Part shown: positions 55,231 through 64,000 of the stretch, one piece after another
How positions within the stretch are numbered: position 1 is the stretch's first letter
Layout: each line of letters begins with the position of its first letter
From: Vigna angularis
Lineage: Eukaryota > Streptophyta > Magnoliopsida > Fabales > Fabaceae
DNA: 64,000 nucleotides
NCBI RefSeq assembly: GCF_016808095.1
Contig: NC_068979.1
Coordinates: 14,296,001-14,360,000, forward strand
Direction: 5' to 3'
The notes under the pieces: generated by a model
Told to the model about the DNA's origin: nothing
What the model saw: the letters and a program-made list of their open reading frames with translations, nothing else
The model's database searches: none
Made by a program: the position numbers and the translations under genes

Positions 55231-58200
55231 CTAGGTTAGGCGCGTCCGCTTGAGCTAAGTATCTCGTTTCTCTCTGATCTGAGTTACTCTTCGTTGATTC
55301 TCAAATTTTCTGTCTCGATCTGTTCTCTGTTCTTGAGATTCAATCTGTGCGTTTGGTTTTTTTTTTCAAATTTTCCGTGTTGTTGATTGTCATTCGTGCA
55401 ATGTCTTGAGTTTTTTTTAATTTGTCTTGTTTATTGTTTGGTTTCTGTACATCGATTGTTGATTACAATAGGTTCTGGTTGAGTCAATTTGTGTGTGTCA
55501 GCTTTTCTTTGAGTCTTTTCCTCATTTTAATCGGTCCATTTGTTCATTTGAGTCATTTTCATTGATGAATCATATTCTGTCATGTTTACAGTTATGTTTA
55601 ATTGCTTAAAATGTCATAAATTCTGTGTTGAAAGCTGTATTTGATTTTTTCTGAGATTCTGGATTATATGATCAGTGGCTGTACACCATATGAGCTATGA
55701 TACAGTCATTCTGAGCTCGGGTGCATGCAAAAGTGACCTTAATCTCAGATTTAATTGTTGTTGATGTGTATTCTAATTTGCGTTTATTGTCATGGCCAAT
55801 ACATATTATTTCAATGGTAAAAGGCTTGAATGAGTTCGTATCAGGTGCACACCACTTAAGCCATGAATTGCTGAAGCAAATAGCTTGGTGGCATCTTGTG
55901 AAAACTCCAATAGTATCAAAGTTGCAGTTGACCGATCTGCATTGTCTTGTTTGAGTCTAGTTTTTTTTGTTTTAAAATCTGTTCTAGCATATAGATCTTG
56001 CTGGAAATCTTGCATTAACTTCCTCGTGTCGTGTTCAAGCTTCAGATTGCTATTTTAAAGTCATTTTCATCAATAATTTGTCAATTGACTCAATGAAACT
56101 TAAAACTGGTGGTGTGGTTGACCTGTTTGACTGCATAATTGGCTATTGCAAGTTCAATTTTCGAATTACTATGTTCTGCATCCAATTTTAATGCAAAACC
56201 AGTTTGTTTTGAAGTTTTAAACATGTTGAGATAGTTAATTCGTGTTATATCAGCCTTTGTGCGTTTTTCAACTTTGAAACCACCATTTTAAGTCAATTTT
56301 TTTTATGAAGCAAGTATAGTGCAGTACTGAAATTTTGATTTGTGCCTTTATGATTCAGTTGGATTGTAGTAAGAGCTAGGGTCTGTTGAATGAAATCAAA
56401 ACAGGTGAAAAAGAATATCTATACAAGTTTAAAAAGCATTCAGACCTTGTACAATCCAAATAAGTGAAGCTCCAAAACCAGAAACTGAAAACATTATCAC
56501 TTATGAACTAATTTTGTTGGGGCATTTTATCAAACGCTTTTATAAAAATTCAGTACTAGAGTCATTTAACTGTTTCTGCCCTAACTTGCTTCTTTTTATT
56601 GCTTTCTTAATCCCTTCTAGAGCAATTCTTAGGTTCATTTTTTAGTGCTTTCCTTTTTGATAGCTTTGTTTCTTGCTTGTCTTTGTTGGTTATCTAGTTT
56701 TGTCTGCAATGCAGGTGAACTCTATTCTGCCAATCTTTAATTGAAGCTTTTAATTGCTTATTTCATCTGGTCTAGAGTTTCCTTGGTTAGAGTCTGCTCT
56801 ACTGTTTGAGTGGTTGTCCTGTTTTTCCATCACTTTGCCTTAGCCTAACCATTTTCCTGATTTGAGAAATCTGATTCCATTCTGGTTTTTGGGATTTGAA
56901 AGAAGGTAAGTGTGAATGGTAGCATATTAGGTGGTGGTGATCCATAGGATTCTCTGGCTTAGACTGAAAATTTCATTTGAGTGCCTTAAACTGTTTTAAA
57001 GAGAACTCTGGGTGCTGTGAGCTTAGAAAAGAAATTGGAGTAATTAGATTGGAGCAGCTGTGATTTGTTGCAACTGCAACTGCAATCAGTGTTGTTTTAA
57101 TTGATTATTGATTTCTTGAAGATGCTATTTGTGCTTGTGAATCTTTAAACTGTCATTGCATTCATTTTAGTTCCAACATTGCTTGCTGAATTCATTGTTG
57201 TAATCACTGTTTTGAAAATGAATTGTTGATTTCATGGTTTAATTGGGCATGTTGAATGTTGATTCTGATTTGATAAGACCTATGGGAACTTGGTAGATGC
57301 ATAGGATTTGCAAATAATGTGCTGATTGTTTTATGAGCATTTCTGGAAGTGCAACAACACTGTTTTAAAACTGCCAATTTCTGATTTGCCTCACATTACT
57401 CTTTGCCCATTTATTTGATTAGCATGGTCCAATTTCTGAATTAGTTAGGACATTGTTCTTGACTAGTTTGGTCCATTGTTGCTGCCTAGTGTAATTCACT
57501 GATTTTTCTGAAAAGGCTGTTCTTGTCATAATCAGTTGTTCATCAATTTGTTTTCAATTGCCAATGCATTCTCTAGTTTTAAGAAGTGATGAAAGCACCT
57601 AAATTCCAGTTTTAACCTGGTGATTGAATTAAATTAGGTGGTTAGTTCTGCATTGAATTACATCCAATTTGAATTTAATTCACTGTCCATTTGCACTTGC
57701 TGGATTCTGTTGCTGGATTTTGTTGAGATTTATGTGTGCAGAGGTGATGTGAATGAATCATTAGTTGAGCAGCATATTACTGAAGAAACAGTAGCAGAAA
57801 CACCTCAGTGTGGAGTTTGGAACAGGCTAGAAACAACCATTCAAACAGGGAAGTTGTCTAACTTACCCTTTGTTGTGAATTGATATTATGTTTTAGCTTG
57901 TAAGTGATGTAAGTGATAATATTGAATGAATATCCTGCTGATTTTGGTTGAAAATTAACTATGCAGAATATTTGGAACCGTTTGAGAGCAAATAGGAATG
58001 ATATTTGAGAGTTTAGTTTGAGCAGATGTTTATTGAGAAAACAGCAACCTAAGCACTTCCTGTGGAAGTTTTGAACTGAAGGGTTTTCTCTGTGCAATAC
58101 ATAGTACTGGACAGTCAATAGGAACCTTTCTCTGCATCAAGTGTACAAGCCCAAGAAAGGGAATACTCATTTAATTGTAAATTCCCTCTTCCATTATATT

Positions 58201-58826
58201 TAGTTAGCAGTTCTCTGATCCAGCTTTGTACATTTGTGATTGTAGAGTTGAACCCAAGAGCTAGGAGACCCCAAAGTTACCCAGAAGCAATAAGTCTATG
58301 TGCGTATAAAGGCTTTGAAGAAAAACATGCAGCAATGGACTCTTTGGACTAGACCGTGCAGTTGTTTGAATCTTTTGTAGTTATTTTCTTCATTTTTATG
58401 TGTAATAGGTTTTTGTGTTAGCTTTCTTTTAATTTCATTGTAAAAGGCTATTCAAAGTCCAAGTGTCTTGGAAGAGTCCTTGGTGCTCTTTCAACTCTTG
58501 GCAAAACTTTTCTTGTTTGTGTTTAATTTTTGTATCTTACGTTTAGGGGTGATTTAGGCTAAAAGGGATTAAACTCTAAGCCTTGTCACATTAGAGTCCG
58601 AAGAGTCTCGTCTTTTAGTGTTTAATTGTTGTGATTGTTTGTGAGTTGTGTCCTTTGATTTTAAAAGTGATTTTAGTTAAAGGGTAACTAGTAGTAACCT
58701 AAGACATTTCTGGCAAGGCAAGACTTGGTACTTAAGCAGTCTTCATGACTCACCTCTCTTACCTGGGACTTGTCTAAGTGTGAATCTTGTATATCTTTTA
58801 CACTAGAAAAACTTTTAGAAACAAAG
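55231..58826 (+). other. Long 5' leader of element N
   Basis: About 3.6 kb, T-rich, with only short unconvincing frames (e.g. 57638-57883). The end next to the ATG (58711-58765) matches the M leader. Confidence 0.65.
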
Positions 58827-60170
58827 ATGTCTTGTTATTCATATAGGTCTTCTAGGAATTTTAATTTTGATAAGCAACTTAGTTACAAAGGCATCAAAAG
58901 AGAACATGATAAAGCTAGAAGGAAGTCTTGTTCATTTTATGAATTTGATAGGATTGAAGATGATTTGTATAAACAAGCTAGTGAAAGAATTCCATTCTTT
59001 GGTGATGATATTGGTGCATTAACATACCTAGCTTGGGAAAAGGAAATTGATGACATGCATTCATTCATGGTGAGCAAAAGTAAATCTGAATCCTTCTATT
59101 CTAGAGATAATGAATCTTATATTCTTAGTCTTTACACTTCTAGTTTTAAAAAGCATGCAAGAGAGTGGTGGGATGATAGGCAATATCATGTTAAGATAAA
59201 TAGAAAATATCCCATTCATGATTGGAATGAATTGAAAGCTTATATGAGAAGAAAGTTTGTGCCTCGAGAAATTGAAAGAAACTTAGAACTTATGAGAGAG
59301 CTTATTAGAAAAGGTGAGTCATTCATTCAAAATATAAGTGGGTTCTCTCGTAGGGAAAGTGAGTTTCTAGAAAAACTTAAGAGGCTATGGGAAGAGACAA
59401 GCAAATATAGAATTGAGAGATTAAAAAGAGAAAAACAAAAGCAAGAAGTAAAAGAGAAAAGAGAAAAAGAAAGAAGAGAAGAGGAAGAACGAAATAGAAG
59501 AGAAGAGGAAGAAAAAGAGAGAAGAGAGAGAAGAGAAGAAGAGAAAAGAAGAGAGCAAGAGAGAAGAGAAGAAGAAGAAAACAAGAGAAGAAAAGAGGAA
59601 GAAAGAGAGAGAAGAGACGAGGAAGAAAGAGAAAGAAGAGAAGAAGAGAAAAGAAGAGAGAAAGAGAGAAAAGAAGCACAAAGAAGAGAAAAGGAAGAAG
59701 TTGAAAGAATAGAAATGGAAGAAAAGAAAAAGCAACTAAGGGTCACATCTCCTCCTACCCTAGAAGCTAGACTCTTAAGGGGAGGTTTTCTATCCTCTCA
59801 CTTTTCTCCATTTATATTTGAATTTTCCAAATTTCACTTTTTTTTCAAAGACTTTGCCACTCCATCTTTAAAAATGTTATCACTTTCAACACATGCAAAG
59901 TCACAACTTAGGTTATGGTTACCTTTATGGTTACCAATAACTCAAGATACACATAAAATTGCAAATGAAGAAAGGTTTCCTTGTTATATTAACATTAAAA
60001 ATTTCAAAATTAGGAAACCTTCTTCTACACATAGTCTTTTATATATATTATTGGGTCAAAGAAAACTAATTAGAGATATGTTTGATGTTTATTGCAGATG
60101 GATATTTGACCCAGGAGGAACCCTTGTGAAGCCAACAAAAATAAGTCTTCAGAAGCACCATCAGATTTGA
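58827..60170 (+). CDS. Gag-like protein of element N with charged coiled coil
   Basis: 447 residues from the ATG at 58827. The N-terminal half keeps gag signatures (YLAWEKEIDDMHSF, AREWWDDRQ, WNELKAYMRRKFVPREIE), similar to CRM gag. Then about 115 residues (roughly 200-315) are nearly all E, R and K in EERREEE-type repeats, a predicted long charged helix or coiled coil. The last 130 residues are unlike anything I recognise (ending GGTLVKPTKISLQKHHQI). No zinc knuckle, protease or pol. The frame is intact in a young element. It may package N's RNA together with helper gag (inference). The reverse-strand frames opposite the repeat are artefacts. Confidence 0.8.
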   Translation: MSCYSYRSSRNFNFDKQLSYKGIKREHDKARRKSCSFYEFDRIEDDLYKQASERIPFFGDDIGALTYLAWEKEIDDMHSFMVSKSKSESFYSRDNESYILSLYTSSFKKHAREWWDDRQYHVKINRKYPIHDWNELKAYMRRKFVPREIERNLELMRELIRKGESFIQNISGFSRRESEFLEKLKRLWEETSKYRIERLKREKQKQEVKEKREKERREEEERNRREEEEKERRERREEEKRREQERREEEENKRRKEEERERRDEEERERREEEKRREKERKEAQRREKEEVERIEMEEKKKQLRVTSPPTLEARLLRGGFLSSHFSPFIFEFSKFHFFFKDFATPSLKMLSLSTHAKSQLRLWLPLWLPITQDTHKIANEERFPCYINIKNFKIRKPSSTHSLLYILLGQRKLIRDMFDVYCRWIFDPGGTLVKPTKISLQKHHQI

Positions 60171-60184
60171 GGACAAATCCTTTC

Positions 60185-60198
60185 CAAGGGGGAGGGGG
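60185..60198 (+). other. Polypurine tract of element N
   Basis: CAAGGGGGAGGGGG directly before the 3' LTR, preceded by ATTTGAGGACAAATCC, close to the sequence before the M 3' LTR. Confidence 0.85.
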
Positions 60199-61069
60199 TG
60201 ATAGACGGGGCCCAAGCCCAATTAGTTTAGTGTAGTATTTCTTTTACTTTTATTAAAACATGTGTAAAAGGTGTTAGGCATGTGTTAGATAGGAGGGACT
60301 TTTAGTCCTATATATAGCCATGTCACCACCTCTTGTAAGATACTTTTGAGAATAATGAATTAAACTTTCTGTAGAGAGAACTCCAGAATTTAGTTCCCTT
60401 GAAAGTCAAGGCTAGAGAATCCCAAAGGATTTCCTCTAGCCACCTTCCATTCACATCATCCATTCTATCATTTTCCAAATCAGATTTTCATTCCCGTCCA
60501 TCACGCTCGCCCAATCCTTTACTTCTGCATGGCTTGCGTCATCCGTCACGCTTACATTTCTGCCACGTGAGCCTATCCCTGGAAGCTCCAATGCTAGCTC
60601 ATCATTTTTCTCTCTCAATCATTCGAGAGAACAAATCATCATTCTCGCGTTCGTCTTTCTTCCAGCGCTTCTCCTCCAGCAACCGTTTTCCTCACAGATC
60701 CACCCTCACAGATCATCACGTAAGTCATCTCCATCGATCCATATCTCAGATTTGCCTTATCCTTGCCTTTTGATACCTTCGCACCGATTGAACCTTTGTT
60801 TGGTGCCCTATCATTTCTTCCACCATCGTTCTTCGCTCATTCACCGATTCAAATCATGATTTCTTTCCATTTCATCGATTTAATCGTTGCATACTTCTTC
60901 TCCACCGATTAAATCCTTCCTTACCTTCAACCCTAGAGTTTTCTCCGATTAAACCTCAACCTAGGGTTCTTCGTTCTTCTGCTTCTTTCCGCTGCGCATT
61001 GATGTCAAGGATGCCTCGAGGAGTCCAAATCTCTCAAGTTTCGTCTTCTCCTCGGAGCGTCATCTATCA
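60199..61069 (+). repeat. 3' LTR of element N
   Basis: 871 bp, same length as the 5' LTR, TATA-like sequence at 60309-60317. Confidence 0.95.
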
Positions 61070-61074
61070 AGAAG

Positions 61075-61603
61075 TCAACACATTTTGTGGCTTATTTAAG
61101 GTGAAATTGAAGTTTGACTTGGGTGCATGGTGACTCACGGCCATGTGCTCTTTCTTTGGCCAATTGGACTTTTAAATTCATTTGTTAATTGCCATTATGA
61201 CAAGTAATTTGCTAGGATTAAATTAGGCTTGTTGGTTTCTTATGTTTTTAATTAATTTAATTAATAGGTTGAGTTTATGTGTTTGAGTTAGTGTTGCATT
61301 TAATTATTTTTAACTGTGTTTGTTAATTAGTTTGTAACAGTGTTTGATGTTTGAATGCTTTCTAAGGCTTTTAATAGTGCTAGTTTAATTACCATGCTAG
61401 CTTAAATTAGTTTGTTTGCATCTGTGTCTTTATTGAGTTCTTTAATTTTTGCAAAACCTTTTCAAAACCCCCCCTTTCTTGTGTTAGACTAGATTTTCGA
61501 ACCGCAAAATTGGTCCTTGAGAGACGACCTAGGAGTCAATTCCTAGCTATACTGCATTCCTTATATGCAATCAAATTTGTATGGGTCGCGACAGCCCACA
61601 TCA
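61075..61603 (+). repeat. 3' LTR of D1, right part
   Basis: Last 529 bp of the D1 LTR after element N; ends CACATCA. AAGAC (61604-61608) follows and would be the target duplication, but its partner is lost with the truncated left end. Confidence 0.85.
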
Positions 61604-62095
61604 AAGACATCCATGGGATTATCACCTTTTCAATTAGTTTATGGAAAAGCATGCCATTTGCCAGTAGAGTTGGAGCATAAAGCTTTGTGGGCTTTAAAAT
61701 TCTTGAATTTTGATCCTTATGAAACTCAGAGCACATGCAGAAGGCAGATTCTGGAGCTTGAAGAAATGCAGTTACATGCATATGATTCATCCAAGGCTTA
61801 TAAAGATAAGATTAAGTTTTATCATGACAAGAAGCTGGTGAATAAAGTCTTTAATCCAGGGTAGCAGGTGATATTATTCAACTCAAGATTGAAGCTATTT
61901 CCTGGGAAGTTGAAGACAAAATGGTCAGGACCATTCGTAGTAAAAGGAGTGCATCCACATGGAGCAATTGAACTACTTGATCCAGCTGCTGATGATCCAC
62001 AGAAAAGTTGGGTGGTGAATGGTCAACGTCTCAACCCATATCTAGGAGGAGAAGTGCAACGCTTGTCCACAATGATGCAGTTGGTTGATCCTTGA
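61604..62095 (+). pseudogene. Element E integrase, C-terminal fragment
   Basis: Athila integrase end: [20 protein letters not shown], then the C-terminal domain (KLKTKWSGPFVVKG, IELLDP). An in-frame TAG at 61862-61864 sits where related proteins read through. The upstream part of the gene is not in the window; D1 adjoins it. The frame ends at 62095, about eight bases before a conserved motif copy. Confidence 0.85.
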
Positions 62096-63359
62096 GATTT
62101 TGGGTTAGGCTCGTGACATTAAACAAGCGCTTACTAGGCGGCAACCCAGTGTTCTGAACTTATTTGTTTTTGTTTTTAGAATAAGGTTTGATGTACTCAA
62201 TGTGAACTTGGTCTTCTATGATGGTTTGCTTATAATTGTTGTTTGATAAGTAATGCTTAATGATGCTTTGATGATGATGATGATGAATGTTAAGATGTGC
62301 ACATTATATGCTTATACAGGTGGTTCACAAGTTGTGAACAAATGCAAGATGTTGTGATTATGATTATGATGCTAAGCAGGATGTGTACATGTGGATTGTG
62401 AATGAGCTTATATGGGAGGTTTTGAGCTCCAGATTTTTGTGATTGAATGTTATTACTTTGAAGGCATGAATGATTTTGCCTAGGTTTTCTATGATTGAAT
62501 CACTTGCTTTTTTACATCATATGATCAAGGTCATTTGTTGGTAATCCTGTTGTTAGCCAAATGCATGATTTTAGCCCACAAAAGAGAGCACTATGTGTTC
62601 TATCATTTGAACCCTTAGCCTTGAACATAATTTGAAAACCATTTGTGAAAAGCTTTACCTTGAGTTAAGTAGAAAATATTTTGTGGTATTGATAAATGTT
62701 CAAGTTTGGGGTTGTTGGGAAAGTTATGAAAGGGAAATTGAAAGCATTGAGCTAAGAGCTAAAAAATTTAAGTATGTGAAAAGAAAAAGAAAAAGAGAAA
62801 GAAAAGAGAAGAAAAAGCAAAGCTCAATGCAAAGAAAAGTTGGGAATAAGTAAGAATGATTGTGTTTATATGATTCTCTTAACTCAAGGGTTTTGTGATC
62901 TAGAAAAACCAATTTTCTTGTTAGCCCAGCCACATTATAAGCCATTGAAAAGTTCTTGTGATGATGCATGCTTGTGAATGTATTTGATTATGGTTAAATG
63001 AAAGGAAATATCAATTCTTGTGACATTGTGATAGGAGAGTGAATGAGTGATTACCTCTTATACACTTGTGTGTTTGAGTGAAACACTTTATCTAGTGAGG
63101 AAAAATTCCATGAGCACATGAACATCCATGCTTAGTGATTGATCATTCATGAAAAGTAGCATTTGTTGGATATTAGGTGATTGTGTGAACACTAAAGCAT
63201 GCGCATGTCTTGATTGAATTCTTTGTCATGAGCTTAATTGAGTATTTACTTATCTTGAAAAGAAGGTTTTTGAATGGAGTAAACCATTGTATTGATGTGT
63301 AGAAGATTGAGTTACATCTTGTTTGCTTGACGACAAGCAAAGTTCTAAGTTTGGGGTTG
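62096..63359 (+). other. Element E 3' region with single conserved motif
   Basis: Starts with one copy of the GGCTCGTGAC...GGCAACCCAG motif (62103-62152) and then passes directly to the family 3' untranslated region. Hairpin array, promoter-like block and ORF2 are absent. Ends AGTTTGGGGTTG beside the LTR. No gene seen. Confidence 0.75.
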
Positions 63360-64000
63360 TGATAACAGTTGAAAAACTGTTATTTTTATGCTTAGAATTG
63401 ATACTAAAAGCAACCTTTAACACTTAGAAACTAGCTTGAAATCATGTTTTTGTTCATGTTTTTAGAAATAAGAGAGTTGGACAGGTTTATGCTTGATTTC
63501 AGTGTTTTATGCAAGTTTTAAGGTGAATTTGATGAAAAAAGTGAAGAAGGATAGAGATGGAATCAGAAAAGAACTCAAAAAGTGCAAAAGAAGAGAAGCC
63601 GTAAGTACCGCTCAGCGCCAGTTTACCGCTGAGCGGCACTCAAGAACACACGTTTTCTTCGCTGAGGGGTTTAAGTGCAGCTGAGGGGAGATTTGACTTT
63701 GCGTTGGTACCGCTGAGCGGCAGTTTACCGCTGAGCAGTGGGATTTTGGGCTTAGGCCAACTTTTCTGTAATATTGCGAATAGTATGTAAGCTTTAGGAC
63801 TTTCTAGCGTTTGTATCTTTGGCTGGAGAAGACGCAAAACACACTTTTCACCCCTTGGGATAGAATTGGAGATGGTGACGACTCTCCTCTTCTCTTTCTA
63901 GGGTTTTTCTATCTTTCACTCTTTAATTGTATTTCATCTAGTTTCACCATGAATATGGTGAACTAAACTCTTCTTGTTGTTGGGGAATCAATGTAATCTT
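63360..64000 (+). repeat. 3' LTR of element E (cut by window edge)
   Basis: First 641 bp of an A/C-family LTR, TGATAACAG start, with CCGCTSAGCGG palindromes (about 63605-63740), a TATA-like region near 63780 and the LTR hairpin near 63942. Confidence 0.9.

Larger units (their letters stand above)
54345..61069 (+). mobile_element. Element N: non-autonomous CRM-like retrotransposon
   Basis: 6725 bp with two 871-bp LTRs differing at about six positions (0.7%, all transitions), flanked by AGAAG (54340-54344 and 61070-61074). It has an initiator-Met-like primer site, a 3.6-kb leader, one gag-like gene and a polypurine tract; there is no protease, RT or integrase. Primer site, the leader end before the ATG and the polypurine region match element M, so M or a relative is the likely helper. 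Confidence 0.93.
41710..61603 (+). mobile_element. Element D1: decayed Athila retrotransposon
   Basis: About 11.9 kb after removal of a solo LTR and element N. It has a 5'-truncated LTR (41710-44170), a degenerate tRNA-Asp primer site, gag-protease, reverse transcriptase, RNase H and integrase remnants, and a 3' LTR (52242-54344 plus 61075-61603). The coding region has at least ten in-frame stops, two or more frameshifts and mutated catalytic residues. On its right it abuts integrase sequence of element E; the left target site is lost. Confidence 0.88.

Noticed and set aside
55231..58826. Host gene in the long leader of element N
   Set aside because: Bounded by primer site and gag of one element; only short frames without domains.
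59327..59746. Minus-strand frames of 100-139 codons rich in Ser, Leu and Phe
   Set aside because: They are the reverse complement of the E/R/K-coding repeat of element N.

Overview
The window is plant nuclear DNA built almost entirely of LTR retrotransposons. I find no host gene, rRNA or tRNA gene. The element families (Athila-like and Tekay-like Ty3/gypsy, and two members of the centromere-associated CRM clade), the tRNA-Asp and initiator-Met primer sites and the nesting depth point to a dicot pericentromeric or centromere-proximal region. A legume of the Vigna/Phaseolus group is my best guess, from sequence impression only.

Left third (1-29092): four retrotransposons sit inside one another, and three insertions are confirmed by 5-bp target duplications. 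Element C (Athila-like, minus strand, running off the left edge) is split by element B (Athila-like, plus, 1309-25496, CTCTT duplication). B is split by element T (Tekay-like chromovirus, plus, 3824-21982, GATCA duplication). T is split inside its gag by element A1 (Athila-like, plus, 6179-14924, GTCCA duplication). LTR divergence falls inward: about 2% for B, about 1.4% for T, one difference in 1348 bp for A1. T still has an uninterrupted pol. A1, B and C are non-autonomous: they carry gag (A1 also protease) and a second gene, ORF2, but no reverse transcriptase or integrase.

Middle (27788-41709): the C LTR at 27788-29092 has a primer site on one side and a 3'-end sequence on the other, so it is shared by two internal regions. 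The right-hand one (29093-31457) keeps a long but 5'-truncated ORF2. It abuts an old Athila-type LTR fragment (D0), into which a nearly intact CRM-clade element M (minus, 32028-40305) has inserted. Unclassified repeats follow.

Right third (41710-64000): D1 is a decayed full-length Athila element with at least ten in-frame stops and mutated RT and integrase active sites. A solo LTR (49288-50596, GAAGC duplication) lies in its integrase, and a young non-autonomous CRM-like element N (54345-61069, AGAAG duplication) lies in its 3' LTR. D1 abuts the integrase tail, 3' region and 3' LTR of another Athila-like element, E.

The most unusual signal is in the Athila-like A1/B/C family. Between gag and ORF2 each carries an array of 5-6 small hairpins with a constant loop (TACTGAWG) and covarying stems. 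The array is flanked by two copies of a second hairpin motif and followed by a promoter-like block that repeats the LTR's CCGCTGAGCGG palindromes just upstream of ORF2. In B and C, ORF2 is cut to 25 codons that keep both original ends in frame.
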